From the NCBI GenBank assembly GCA_041394705.1, contig JAWKHS010000012.1, positions 124,001 through 188,000 on the forward strand: a stretch of DNA of 64,000 nt, given 5' to 3'. A program made the translations under genes and the position numbers. The first letter of the stretch is position 1; each line of letters starts with the position of its first letter. The notes under the pieces were generated by a model. That model did no database searches. It worked only from the letters and a program-made list of their open reading frames with translations, and was not told where the DNA came from. Of the stretch, positions 1-8,790 are shown piece by piece. Origin of the DNA: Vicinamibacterales bacterium. Its GTDB lineage: Bacteria; Acidobacteriota; Vicinamibacteria; Vicinamibacterales; UBA2999.

Positions 1-2
1 CG

Positions 3-215
3 CGCTACCTGTCGGGCCCGGGCGCCAAGGACGGTCCCGCACTGGCCACGGGCGTCTTCGCGCTGTATCAGCGGCACGCGGCCGGCACCGACGCGGCCAG
101 CATCGCGGGCGACCGCACCCAGGCCCGGGCGTGGGCGCGCGCCTACGCCCTGACCCGGGGTTCGCTCGCGCCGATCGTGAACGCGTGGGCGGCGCACCTG
201 GAGAGTGCTCAGTAG
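3..215 (+). CDS. C-terminal fragment of an unrecognised protein (5' end outside window)
   Basis: An open frame enters from the left edge and gives 70 residues before a TAG stop. The visible part is alanine-rich and predicted helical, with no motif I can assign, so no function is given. Its last codons overlap the stop of the M20 peptidase on the opposite strand by a few bases, so the two genes converge. The composition matches the neighbouring genes, which supports real coding, but the start and most of the protein are missing. Confidence 0.45.
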   Translation, partial: RYLSGPGAKDGPALATGVFALYQRHAAGTDAASIAGDRTQARAWARAYALTRGSLAPIVNAWAAHLESAQ

Positions 216-1507
216 CCCCTGGCCGCTGTGTTCGCTCCCATCAGCTCGAGCGTCGCGATGGCGATGACCTTCGTGGCGGCGACGAGGTCGTCGATCGCGC
301 AGTACTCGTCGGGCTGGTGGGCCAGGACGAGCTCGCCCGGGCCGTAGGCGACGCAGTGCGGGACGCCGGCCACCCGGGCCACGTGCTTGTGATCGTAGGT
401 GCCGGGGCTGGCGACGAGCGCGGGCTCCCGGCCGAGGACGCGGCGAATCGCGCCGGTGAGCGCCGGAATGATCGGCGAGTCGTCGGGCGTCCGGGTGGGA
501 TGCACGATCAGCCGATCGTGCAGTTCGAAGCGGATGTCGGGAGCCAGGTGCCGGGCGCGGCCCACGAACTCGGCGATCTCGGCCCGCGTGGCGTCGAGCC
601 CTTCCTCGATCAGGAAGCGCCGGTCGAACACGGCGCGGCAGCGGTCGGCCACGCACGGCGTCTGCACGCCGTCGACGGGCTGACCGCCCTCGATCCCGTT
701 GGTGTTGATCGTGGCGTGGCGGGCGCCGGCGGGCACCACGGGCACGTCGGTCATCCGGCCGGCGAGCCGCGGCTTCAGCTCGTGCTCCACGAGGTGCAGG
801 AAACGGCCGAGCCCCTCGATGGCGTTGGCGCCGAGGAACGGCATGCTGCCATGGCCGATGCGGCCCTGCGCCTCGACCTCGAACCAGTAGACGCCGCGGT
901 GCCCGACGCAGACACGGTCCACGTCGAGGGGCTCGGGAATGATCACGTAGTCGGTCTTGTCCTTCGCGAGCCATCCCTCGTCGGCGAGGTACTTCACGCC
1001 GGCCAGCCCGCCGCTTTCCTCGTCGACCGTGCCGCTCACTTCGAGGGTGCCGGGCAGGTCGACGCCCGCCCGCCGCAGCGTCTCGGCGGCGAACACGGCG
1101 GCAGCGATGCCGGCCTTCATGTCGCACGCGCCACGCCCGTAGATCCGGCCGTCGCGGACGACGCCGCCAAAGGGGTCCACCGTCCAGCCGGCTCCCGCCG
1201 GCACCACGTCGAAATGGCCGTTGAGGTGCACGAGCGGATGCGCGTGGCGCCCCGTGCGCCGGCCGATGACGTTCACGCGCGGGTGGCGCGCCGTGTGATC
1301 GGGATGGCCGTCGGCGGCCACGTAGTGGACGTCGAACCCGAAGTCCCGCAGGCGTTCGCCGAGGAAGCGCGCGCACGTCTCGTACTCCTCGCCCGGCGGG
1401 TTGACGGTGGGAATCCGCAGCAGGTCCGCGGTGAAGGCGACGATCTCGTCGGCCGCCGCGTCCACGGCCGCGACGACCCGATCAACGGTGGTACGGTCGA
1501 CACCCAC
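209..1507 (-). CDS. M20-family metallopeptidase (ArgE/DapE-like deacylase)
   Basis: Zinc-dependent amidohydrolase of the ArgE/DapE/CPG2 family, which removes N-acyl groups from amino acids or small peptides in the cytoplasm. The family metal sites are visible: an HFD motif inside HLNGHFDVVP, the bridging Asp in GRGACDMKAG, the catalytic Glu pair in TVDEESGG, an IPEP segment and a late His in TYDHKHVA. I chose the GTG at 1507, about 20 residues before the conserved LLRIPTVNPPG. An ATG at 1570 would add 21 residues that do not look like the family. A weak promoter-like pair (TTGACC with CAAGAT, 17-base spacer, minus strand 1545-1517) lies just before the GTG. The exact substrate cannot be read from the sequence; no arginine or lysine biosynthesis genes are adjacent. 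Confidence 0.85.
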   Translation of the reverse strand: MGVDRTTVDRVVAAVDAAADEIVAFTADLLRIPTVNPPGEEYETCARFLGERLRDFGFDVHYVAADGHPDHTARHPRVNVIGRRTGRHAHPLVHLNGHFDVVPAGAGWTVDPFGGVVRDGRIYGRGACDMKAGIAAAVFAAETLRRAGVDLPGTLEVSGTVDEESGGLAGVKYLADEGWLAKDKTDYVIIPEPLDVDRVCVGHRGVYWFEVEAQGRIGHGSMPFLGANAIEGLGRFLHLVEHELKPRLAGRMTDVPVVPAGARHATINTNGIEGGQPVDGVQTPCVADRCRAVFDRRFLIEEGLDATRAEIAEFVGRARHLAPDIRFELHDRLIVHPTRTPDDSPIIPALTGAIRRVLGREPALVASPGTYDHKHVARVAGVPHCVAYGPGELVLAHQPDEYCAIDDLVAATKVIAIATLELMGANTAARGY

Positions 1508-1625
1508 AATCGCATCATCTTGAAAGCAACGGCGCGCTTGGTCAACACCGGCCCTATCCCGTAACATCACGACCGCGGTCCGCGACCGGGCGAGGGCCCT
1601 TCGCGCGGACCGGCCGAGGTCCCCG

Positions 1626-2714
1626 ATGACGCGCGTCCTTCACCGTCCCACCGCCCGGTCACGCCGTGCTCTCTCGTTCGCGCTCGCAGCCGCGGTGGCC
1701 GCGGGCGCCGCCCTGGCGGGGGCCGCCGCCGGTCCCGATCCCCGGGGGATCACGGCCGTGGACGGGATCAAGGTGGGCTCGATCACCCTCGCCGGGCGCC
1801 CCACCGGGTGCACCGTCATCCTCGTGGACGGCGAGGGCGCGGTGGGCGGCGTCGCCCAGCGCGGCGGCGCGCCGGGCACCCGCGAAACCGACCTGCTCGA
1901 CCCGTCGAACATGGTGGACAAGGTGAACGCGGTCGTCCTGTCCGGCGGGAGCGCCTTCGGCCTCGACGCCGCGACGGGCACCGTGAAGTGGCTCGAAGAG
2001 CACGGCATGGGCTGGGACGTGCGCATCGCCAAGGTGCCCATCGTGCCGTCGGCCATCCTGTTCGACCTGCCGGTGGGCGGCAATCCATCGATCCGGCCCA
2101 CGGCCGACTGCGGCTACAAGGCCGCGGCGGCGGCCACGAGCGACGCGGTGAAGGAAGGCTCGATCGGCGCCGGCGCCGGCGCCACGGTCGGCAAGTCCGG
2201 CGGCCAGGGGCGCGCGATGAAGGCGGGCCTGGGCAGCTACGCCATCGCGATGCCCAACGGTCTCGTGGTCGGCGCGATCGTGGCGGTGAATGCGGTGGGC
2301 GACATCATCGACCCCGACACCGGCCAGGTCGTGGCTGGCGTCAGGAATCCCGACGACACCTTCGCCGACGCGCGCAAGCTCCTCAGGGCCGGCCCCCCGC
2401 CGCGGCCCGCCCGTCCCGGGGAGAACACGACCATCGGCCTCGTGGCCACCAACGCCCGCCTGACGAAGGCGGAGGCCCACCGGATGGCGCTCATGGCCGA
2501 CGACGGCTACGCGCGGGCCATCTTTCCTTCCCACACCATGGGCGACGGCGACACGGTGTTCTCGCTGGCCACCGGCCGCTGGACGGGCGAGGCCAACATC
2601 ACGCAGATCGGGGCACTGGCCGCGGACGTGATGGCGAGGGCGATCGTACGGGCCGCCACCGAGGCGACGGGCCTGCCGAACCTGCCCGCGGCGCGGGACC
2701 TGCCGCGGCGATAG
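1626..2714 (+). CDS. P1-family (S58, DmpA/NylC-like) aminopeptidase, exported
   Basis: A 362-residue Ntn-type hydrolase of the DmpA/L-aminopeptidase/NylC superfamily. These enzymes self-cleave to expose an N-terminal Ser or Thr nucleophile and release N-terminal residues or cyclic-amide oligomers. Residues about 1-35 form an Arg-rich n-region followed by an Ala-rich hydrophobic stretch, so export is likely. Family landmarks include GVAQRGGAPGTRETDLL, VVLSGGSAFGLDA and GAGAGATVGK. The segment GENTTIGLVATNARLT places an Asn267-Thr268 pair where NylC-like members are processed, so the predicted nucleophile is Thr268 rather than the Ser of DmpA. A GAGGT ribosome site lies a few bases upstream. 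The symporter gene follows closely on the same strand. Confidence 0.85.
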   Translation: MTRVLHRPTARSRRALSFALAAAVAAGAALAGAAAGPDPRGITAVDGIKVGSITLAGRPTGCTVILVDGEGAVGGVAQRGGAPGTRETDLLDPSNMVDKVNAVVLSGGSAFGLDAATGTVKWLEEHGMGWDVRIAKVPIVPSAILFDLPVGGNPSIRPTADCGYKAAAAATSDAVKEGSIGAGAGATVGKSGGQGRAMKAGLGSYAIAMPNGLVVGAIVAVNAVGDIIDPDTGQVVAGVRNPDDTFADARKLLRAGPPPRPARPGENTTIGLVATNARLTKAEAHRMALMADDGYARAIFPSHTMGDGDTVFSLATGRWTGEANITQIGALAADVMARAIVRAATEATGLPNLPAARDLPRR

Positions 2715-2732
2715 ACACGCCCGGCGGCCCCG

Positions 2733-4154
2733 ATGCAGCTCGCGTTCCTCCTGCTCTACTCGGCCGCCCTCACGGCCTTCGGCGTGTGGGTCGGCCGCCG
2801 GGTCCGAGGCAGCGCCGACTTCTTCGTCGCCGGCAGGCGGCTGTCGGCGCCGCTGGTCTTCTCCACCGTCCTGGCCGCCAACATCGGCGCCGGCACCACC
2901 ATCGGCGCCGCCGGCCAGGCCTACATCGACGGCGTCAGCGCGTGGTTCTGGAACGGCGCGGCGGGCCTGGGTTCGCTGGTGCTCGCGTTCTGGATCGGAC
3001 CGCGCCTGTGGAAGGAAGCCGCCGATCACGGGCTGCTCACGGCCGGCGACTACCTGGAGCTCAGGTACGGCCCGCTCGTGCGGGGCCTGCTGGCGGCCCT
3101 CCTCTGGCTCGGAACGCTCGCGATTCTCGCCGGGCAGCTCATTGCCGGCGCCGCGGTCCTCGCGGCGGTCGCCGACATCCCGCGGCCGGTCGGCGCGGCG
3201 ATCGGCGGCATCGCCATGACCATCTACTTCTCCGCCGGCGGCCTGCTGAGTTCGGCGTGGGTCAACGCCGTCCAGCTCGGCGTCCTGCTCACGGGTCTCC
3301 TGGTCGCCGTGCCGCTCGCGATCTCGGCGGCGGGCGGCCTGGCTGGCATCGCCGCCACGCCGGGCCTGCCCGCGACGTTCTGGGATCCGCTGTACTCGAG
3401 CGGCCCTGGCTCCGGCTACGCCTTCCTGGCGCTCCTGGGGCCGGCGTTCGTCATCTCGCCGGGCCTCGTCCAGAAAGCGTACGGCGCCGAGAGCCAGCGC
3501 GCCGTGCGGCTCGGCATCGGCGCGGCCGGCGTGGCACAGATGGTCTTCGCGTGCGTGCCGCTCGTGCTGGGCCTGGCCGCGCGGCACCTGCACCCCGGGC
3601 TCGAGGCCCGCGACCTGGTGCTGCCGACGCTGCTGGTGCAGTCCATGCCGTGGCTGCTCGGCACCATCGGGCTCGCCGCCGTCTTCAGCGCGGAGGTCAG
3701 CACCTGCGACGCCATCCTCTTCATGCTGTCCACGTCGCTCTCGCAGGACCTCTACAAGCGTTTCGTGAACCCGCGCGCGACCGACGGGCAGGTGCTGTTC
3801 GTGGCGCGCGTCGCCGCGGCCGTCGGCGGGCTGGCCGGGGTGCTCCTGGCCGTCCGGCTGCCCAACGTGATCGCGGCGCTGACGATCTTCTACTCGCTGC
3901 TGGGCGTGAGCCTGTTCGTGCCGATCGCGGCCGGCCTCTACGTCCGCCGCGCCGGCACGCCCGAGGCGCTCGCGTCGGTCGCGGCCGGGATGGGGGTCCT
4001 GCTGTATCTCAACGCGCAGCCGTGGGCGGCGCGCACGATCTGGTTCAACCCGAGCCTGGCGGGCCTGGTGGCGGCCGCCGCGGCGTTCTTCCTGGTGGCC
4101 GCGGTCAGGCGGCCGACGCCGCCGGGACCCGGCCCGTCCGCCGCCCCGGTGTGA
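2733..4154 (+). CDS. Sodium:solute symporter (SSS/SLC5 family)
   Basis: A 473-residue polytopic membrane protein with about thirteen hydrophobic segments, the normal size for the SSS family, which imports organic solutes with Na+. Family signatures include the N-terminal SADFFVAGRRLSAP segment, the ANIGAGTTIGAAGQAY loop of TM2 and a central EVSTCDAILFMLSTSLSQDLYK stretch interrupted by loops. It starts 18 bases after the peptidase gene and ends 10 bases before the SDR gene, so the set is probably co-transcribed. The two dehydrogenases downstream suggest a hydroxy-acid or sugar-acid substrate. That is inference from context; SSS substrates cannot be assigned from sequence alone. Confidence 0.85.
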   Translation: MQLAFLLLYSAALTAFGVWVGRRVRGSADFFVAGRRLSAPLVFSTVLAANIGAGTTIGAAGQAYIDGVSAWFWNGAAGLGSLVLAFWIGPRLWKEAADHGLLTAGDYLELRYGPLVRGLLAALLWLGTLAILAGQLIAGAAVLAAVADIPRPVGAAIGGIAMTIYFSAGGLLSSAWVNAVQLGVLLTGLLVAVPLAISAAGGLAGIAATPGLPATFWDPLYSSGPGSGYAFLALLGPAFVISPGLVQKAYGAESQRAVRLGIGAAGVAQMVFACVPLVLGLAARHLHPGLEARDLVLPTLLVQSMPWLLGTIGLAAVFSAEVSTCDAILFMLSTSLSQDLYKRFVNPRATDGQVLFVARVAAAVGGLAGVLLAVRLPNVIAALTIFYSLLGVSLFVPIAAGLYVRRAGTPEALASVAAGMGVLLYLNAQPWAARTIWFNPSLAGLVAAAAAFFLVAAVRRPTPPGPGPSAAPV

Positions 4155-4164
4155 GGAGCGATTC

Positions 4165-4953
4165 GTGACCGACCTGTTCCGGCTGGATGGCAAGGTGATC
4201 GTGGTGATCGGCGCGGGCTCCGGTATCGGGGCCGCCGTGGCGGCCGCCGTGGCGCGGCAGGGCGGCCGCGCGATCTGCCTCGACGTGAAGGCGGACGCGG
4301 CCGCGGCGACGGCGTCCGCCATCGCCGCCGACGGGGGCGCCGCGGAGAGCGGCGTCGTCGACATCGTGGACGAGGCGGCCGTCGCCGCCTGCTTCGACGG
4401 CCTGGCTGCCGCTCACGGCCGGATCGACGGCCTGGCCTGCACGCCGGCCATCAACGTCAGGAAGACGATCCTCAAGTACTCGGGCGAGGAGTTCGATCGC
4501 GTGGTCCGCGTGAACCTGCGCGGCAACTTCAACGTGCTGTCGGCAGCCGGCCGCATCATGACGGCGCAGGGCTCGGGCAGCATCGTGCTCTTCAGCTCGA
4601 TTCGCTCGGTGGCCACCGAGCCGGGCCAGGCCGTCTATGCGATGACGAAAGCCGGCATCCTCCAGCTCGCCAGGACCGCGGCCACGGAGTGGGCGCCGCT
4701 CGGCGTGCGCGTGAACGCGGTGGGCCCCGGCGTGATCGAGACACCGCTCACGGCCCCGATCAAGGCCGTGCCGGAGTGGTACGCGGCCTACGCCGCCAAG
4801 AACCCGATGAACCGCTGGGGCCGCCCCGAGGAAATCGCCGGCCCGACCGTGTTTCTCCTGTCCGACGCCGCCAGCTACGTGACCGGCGCCGTCCTCTACG
4901 CGGATGGCGGATGGCTGGCGGCGGATGGGCGGTTCACGCCGCCCGGCGTGTGA
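4165..4953 (+). CDS. Short-chain dehydrogenase/reductase (SDR)
   Basis: A classical 262-residue SDR that oxidises an alcohol or reduces a ketone with NAD(P). The Rossmann turn is VIGAGSGIG at residues 14-22. An acidic Asp40 after strand beta-2 favours NAD. The catalytic set is Ser145, Tyr158 and Lys162 (SSIRS, then YAMTK). The usual NNAG motif after beta-4 is replaced by CTPAIN near residues 92-97, which is atypical. Start is GTG, preceded by a GGAG ribosome site that overlaps the end of the symporter gene. Its place between an SSS symporter and a tartrate/malate-type dehydrogenase suggests oxidation of an imported hydroxy acid or polyol. The substrate is unknown. Confidence 0.85.
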   Translation: MTDLFRLDGKVIVVIGAGSGIGAAVAAAVARQGGRAICLDVKADAAAATASAIAADGGAAESGVVDIVDEAAVAACFDGLAAAHGRIDGLACTPAINVRKTILKYSGEEFDRVVRVNLRGNFNVLSAAGRIMTAQGSGSIVLFSSIRSVATEPGQAVYAMTKAGILQLARTAATEWAPLGVRVNAVGPGVIETPLTAPIKAVPEWYAAYAAKNPMNRWGRPEEIAGPTVFLLSDAASYVTGAVLYADGGWLAADGRFTPPGV

Positions 4954-5067
4954 AGCGCCGGGCCCCGGGGCTCGGGATTGGTCGAGGCAGTTCGCGCTAC
5001 TCACTTCCGTCACACGATTTTCGTCCCAGGACCCGAGCGCCGGGCCCCGGGACCCTGGACGCTCTCA

Positions 5068-6132
5068 ATGAACCACTACGACATCGCCGTGATCGCGGGC
5101 GACGGCATCGGACAGGAAGTCACCCCAGCGGCGATGGCCGTGGTCGAAGCGGTCGCCCGACGGCACGGGTTCGAGGTCCGGACCACCGCCCATCCGTGGG
5201 GCTGCGAGTACTACCTGCGCGAGGGGCGGATGATGCCGGCCGACGCGCTCGACCGGCTGCGGACGGCCGACGCCATTTTCCTTGGGGCGATCGGCGCGCC
5301 GGGCGTGCCCGACCACGTGTCGGTGTGGGAGCTCATCCTGCCGATCCGCCAGCGGTTCGAGCAGTTCGTGAACCTGCGCCCGATGCGGCTCCTGCCGGGC
5401 GTGCCGGGGCCGCTGGCCGGGCGGAGCCCCGCGGACATCGACTGGGTGTGCGTGCGCGAGAACTCCGAGGGCGAGTACGCCGGGCTCGGCGGGCGGCTGC
5501 ACCGGGGCACGCCGCACGAGGTCGCCGAACAGACCGGGCTCTTCACACGGCGGGGCGTGGAGCGAGTGGTCCGCTATGCCTGCGAGCTGGCCATGCGCCG
5601 TCCGCGGAAGCTCCTGGCGAGCGCGACCAAGTCCAACGCCCTCCAGCACTCGATGGTGCTCTGGGACGAGGTCGTCGACGAGGTCACCCGCGACTTCCCC
5701 GCGCTCACCGTGAAGAAGTACCACGTGGACGCGCTGGCCGCGCGCATGGTGACCCACCCGGACTCGCTGGACGTGATGGTGGCGTCGAACCTGTTCGGCG
5801 ACATCCTGACCGACCTGGGCGCGGCGATCACCGGCTCGCTCGGCGTGGCGCCCGGCGCCAACCTCAACCCGGCCCGGAGCAGCCCGTCGATGTTCGAGCC
5901 CATCCACGGATCCGCGCCAGACATCGCGGGCCGAGGGGTCGCCAATCCCGTCGGCGCCATCTGGGCCGCGGCCCTGATGCTGGAACACCTCGGGGAGCCC
6001 GACGCGAGCGGCGAGGTGGTCGCCGCGCTCGAACAGCTGCTCGCCGACGGGCGCGTCCGGACGCCCGATCTCGGTGGGACCGCGAGAACCACGGATGTGA
6101 CGGCCGCGATCGTCGCGTCGGTGGCCGGCTGA
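5068..6132 (+). CDS. Tartrate/D-malate-type beta-decarboxylating dehydrogenase
   Basis: A 354-residue member of the isocitrate/isopropylmalate dehydrogenase superfamily, closest in pattern to TtuC/DmlA (tartrate dehydrogenase, D-malate dehydrogenase). These are metal- and NAD-dependent enzymes that oxidise and decarboxylate 2-hydroxy diacids. Visible signatures are IAGDGIGQEV at the N terminus, WGCEYYLREGRMMP, NLRPMRLLPG, VRENSEGEYAGLGG, the Lys/Tyr region HVDALAARMV and the metal-ligand motif NLFGDILTDLGAAI. The ATG at 5068 is chosen because MNHYDIAVIAGDGIG matches the family start; the in-frame extension upstream to 4978 is unlike it. It follows the SDR gene by about 115 bases. Confidence 0.85.
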   Translation: MNHYDIAVIAGDGIGQEVTPAAMAVVEAVARRHGFEVRTTAHPWGCEYYLREGRMMPADALDRLRTADAIFLGAIGAPGVPDHVSVWELILPIRQRFEQFVNLRPMRLLPGVPGPLAGRSPADIDWVCVRENSEGEYAGLGGRLHRGTPHEVAEQTGLFTRRGVERVVRYACELAMRRPRKLLASATKSNALQHSMVLWDEVVDEVTRDFPALTVKKYHVDALAARMVTHPDSLDVMVASNLFGDILTDLGAAITGSLGVAPGANLNPARSSPSMFEPIHGSAPDIAGRGVANPVGAIWAAALMLEHLGEPDASGEVVAALEQLLADGRVRTPDLGGTARTTDVTAAIVASVAG

Positions 6133-6154
6133 GGACGCCGCGGCGATGCGGCGG

Positions 6155-7396
6155 CTACCTGTCCGGCGTGTCGTCCCGCCCGAACAGCCGCAGCTGCCCG
6201 CGGCGGGGCCGGGGCGCGCCGCGGACGCGCCGGTCGTCGAAGACCGTCCGTCCGCCGTAGCCCGGTGACAGCGCCCGTTCCCGCGCGATGACGGCCTCCA
6301 CGTCCGCGGCAGGCGCCGCGCGCCGCTCGATCGCGCGCGTGAAGGCGTCGAGGCGCCGGAATCCGTCGAGCTTCTCCGACCGTCCCACGGCCGCCCCATC
6401 GAGTGCCCGCCGCAGCACGCCGATCGTCTCGTCGTAGACCGCGAGCGGTACGGGGAACGGATGGCCGTCCTTGCCGCCGTGCGCGAAGGAGAATCGCGCC
6501 GGGTCGTCGAAGCGCGTGGGCGCGCCGTGGACCACCTCGGCCACCAGGGCCAGCGACTGCAGCGTCCGCGGGCCGAGCTGTTCGAGCAGGAGGAACGACG
6601 CGAAGTCGCTGAGACCGCGCTCGTGGGCCAGGGCCAGCACGGCGCCCAGGCGTCGTTCCCGGACGTCGCTCGCGCCGACCTCGTGGCGCGCCGGCATCTC
6701 GAGGCGCCGCACGGTCCGTAGGACCGCGGACGGGTCGTCCAGGGCAATCGTCACGAGCGCCTGCCGCGCGGCCGACGCGCGGGCGTCCACGAGGTTGCGG
6801 ATGACGCCCTCGGACTCGCCCACGATGGCGCTGTGCGGGTCGGCGGTGAAGCTCCCCACGGTCGGCGAGTGCCAGTGATAGCGGCGGGCGAGGCGCCGCT
6901 CCGGGCTGAGGCCCTGCTGCACGACCGCCCACTGCCCCTCCACGGTGACGACGAACGCGTGCAGGTAGATCTGGAAGCCGTCGTCCACGGCGTTGTTGTC
7001 GACCCTGGCCGTCAGCCGGCTCGCGCGGGCCAGGGCGTCGCCGTCCACGCCCACGCGGTCGGCGATGGCCCGCAGCTCGTCGGGTGTCCGGCGCGAGTGG
7101 CGGCCGCGCCCGCCGCAGACATGGATGCCCAGTTCGTGCGCGCGGGGGCTGAGCCCGCGTTTCAGCGCTCCCATCACCGAGGTCGTGATGCCGGAGGAGT
7201 GCCAGTCCATCCCCATCACGGCGCCGAGTGCCTGGAACCAGTACGGATCGCTCAGCCGCGCCAGGAACGCGCCCCGTCCGTAGTGATGGACCACGGTCTC
7301 GGTGATGGCCGTGCCGAGCGCCGTCATCCTGGCCGCCAGCCACTGGGGCACGCGGCCGCCGTGGAGGGGCAGATCGGCGACACCCGATCGCTGCAT
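6155..7396 (-). CDS. DUF763 family protein
   Basis: A 413-residue protein matching the DUF763 family, conserved in archaea and scattered bacteria but of unestablished function. Recognisable blocks are the N-terminal SGVADLPLHGG, the segment GIHVCGGRGRHSRRTPDEL, the VDNNAVDDGFQIYLHAFV region and the YHWHSPTVGSFTADPH block. The many conserved His, Asp and Arg residues suggest an enzyme, but I cannot name a reaction. There is no signal peptide or membrane segment, so it is probably cytoplasmic. The start is the Met of MQRSGVADL at 7396; an open frame continues further upstream but overlaps the amidohydrolase gene on the same strand. The C terminus is Arg-rich. Confidence 0.8.
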   Translation of the reverse strand: MQRSGVADLPLHGGRVPQWLAARMTALGTAITETVVHHYGRGAFLARLSDPYWFQALGAVMGMDWHSSGITTSVMGALKRGLSPRAHELGIHVCGGRGRHSRRTPDELRAIADRVGVDGDALARASRLTARVDNNAVDDGFQIYLHAFVVTVEGQWAVVQQGLSPERRLARRYHWHSPTVGSFTADPHSAIVGESEGVIRNLVDARASAARQALVTIALDDPSAVLRTVRRLEMPARHEVGASDVRERRLGAVLALAHERGLSDFASFLLLEQLGPRTLQSLALVAEVVHGAPTRFDDPARFSFAHGGKDGHPFPVPLAVYDETIGVLRRALDGAAVGRSEKLDGFRRLDAFTRAIERRAAPAADVEAVIARERALSPGYGGRTVFDDRRVRGAPRPRRGQLRLFGRDDTPDR

Positions 7397-7434
7397 GGGC
7401 CGTATTCTGCCCGAGCCCGGCGCGGTCCCCCGCG

Positions 7435-8676
7435 CTATTTGCCGAAGGCGAGGCGGTCGACGACCACGCGGCCGTTGCTCACGACCAGGAGCGGGTCGAG
7501 CAGCGTCCGCGGCCGGTCCAGGGGATTGGCGTCCACGACGACGAGATCGGCCTCGAAGCCCGGCGCCAGCCGGCCAATCCGCGTCGCGAGGCGCAACATC
7601 TCGGCGTTGGCGCTGGTGGCCGCCTGCAGCGCCGCCAGCGGCGGCAGGCCCGCCGCCACAAGCTCCTGGATTTCGCGCGGGATGCGCGCCGTGCTGTCCG
7701 GTCCGTATCCGGTGTCCGACCCGGTGACGATCGTCACGCCGGCGGCGCGGGCGCGGGCGATCGTCTCCACCAGGACGGGCTTCAGCATCTGGCCTCGGCG
7801 CTGCAGGGCGGCGTTGTCGTACTCGCCGCCCGGCGACGCGAGGTCGTTGACGACATCCACGGTCGGCACGAAATAGGTGCCCCGGGACGCCATCAGCCGC
7901 AGCGTCTCGTCCGTCAGGAACGTCCCGTGTTCGATGCTCCGGACGCCCGCGCGCACGGCGGCGAGCGCTCCCTCGGCGCCGTGCGCATGCGCCATCACCG
8001 GGACGCCGCGGGCGCCGGCTTCGTTCACGACCAGCGCGAGCTCGGCTTCGGTGTAGACCTGCTTGCGGGGATCCGTGTCGGGCGTGCCGGCCCGCTCCGT
8101 GGCCAGGACCTTGATCCAATCCACCTGCCGGCCGAGGTTGGCGCGGACGAAGCGGCGCAGCGCGTCGGCCGAGGTGAGCCCCTGCGTGAGGAGGTCCCCG
8201 AGGTCCGGGGCGTCCAGAAACGCCTCCGGCGCCGGCTGAGGACGGACGTGGTAGCCCGCCGCCAGCACGTCCGGCCCGGGCAGCGAGCCCCGCGACACGA
8301 GCTCCCGGAGCCCGACGTCGGCGAAGTGGGACACGCCGGCGCTCCGTACCGTCGTGACGCCGCTCTCGAGGGCCGCCCGCATCGCCGCCGCGCTGGCGAT
8401 GTGGACGTGCGCGTCGATGAGCCCCGGCACCACGAAGCGCCCGCCGAGGTCGATTCTGCGGCTGCCGGTATCCGGCGCCGGCGCGGCGCCGATCGCCTGG
8501 ATCCGGCCGTCGGACAGCACCAGGGTCTGCCCGGACCGCACGGCGCCCGTCACGACGTCGATCACTGTCGCCCGTGTCAGGAGCAGCGGCGGAGACGGGG
8601 GCGCCTGCGTGACGGCCGGCGCCTCGCCGGCGAGCATGGCCGCGACGATCACCGCTGCGACTCGCAGGACACCCAT
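7435..8676 (-). CDS. Secreted amidohydrolase (imidazolonepropionase-like)
   Basis: A 413-residue metal-dependent hydrolase of the amidohydrolase superfamily. A cleavable signal peptide is predicted at residues 1-24, so it probably acts in the periplasm. Metal-site motifs are present in order: DAHVHI (His90 and His92), WIKVLATE with a Lys that is often carbamylated, VMAHAHG, SIEHGTFL and the late Asp in TGSDTGYG. Secreted members of this group often cleave dipeptides or cyclic amides, but the substrate here is not deducible. It lies 38 bases upstream of the DUF763 gene on the same strand and could share its transcript. Confidence 0.85.
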   Translation of the reverse strand: MGVLRVAAVIVAAMLAGEAPAVTQAPPSPPLLLTRATVIDVVTGAVRSGQTLVLSDGRIQAIGAAPAPDTGSRRIDLGGRFVVPGLIDAHVHIASAAAMRAALESGVTTVRSAGVSHFADVGLRELVSRGSLPGPDVLAAGYHVRPQPAPEAFLDAPDLGDLLTQGLTSADALRRFVRANLGRQVDWIKVLATERAGTPDTDPRKQVYTEAELALVVNEAGARGVPVMAHAHGAEGALAAVRAGVRSIEHGTFLTDETLRLMASRGTYFVPTVDVVNDLASPGGEYDNAALQRRGQMLKPVLVETIARARAAGVTIVTGSDTGYGPDSTARIPREIQELVAAGLPPLAALQAATSANAEMLRLATRIGRLAPGFEADLVVVDANPLDRPRTLLDPLLVVSNGRVVVDRLAFGK

Positions 8677-8749
8677 GCGCGAGAGTCTACCAGCGCCCGC
8701 CGCCGGGCGCGGAGACGCTCCCGGGTCCGTCGCGGGGGGCAGCGGGGCA

Positions 8750-8778
8750 TTGACGTCAGGCCTGAAACGGGACTACAG
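8750..8778 (+). promoter_or_regulatory. Candidate sigma-70 promoter for the leader ORF and radical SAM gene
   Basis: TTGACG at 8750-8755 is a good -35 element. The best -10 is a weak TACAGA about 18 bases on. The site lies just before the Shine-Dalgarno of the small leader ORF, in the 185-base gap between the divergent amidohydrolase and radical SAM genes. The -10 is poor, so this is a tentative call. Confidence 0.3.
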
Positions 8779-8790
8779 AAGGAGCATCAG

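Noticed and set aside
1659..4364. A 901-codon open frame on the minus strand opposite the P1 peptidase and symporter genes
   Set aside because: It is the antisense shadow of two well-supported genes; the protein is low-complexity Arg/Gly/Asp-rich with no motif.
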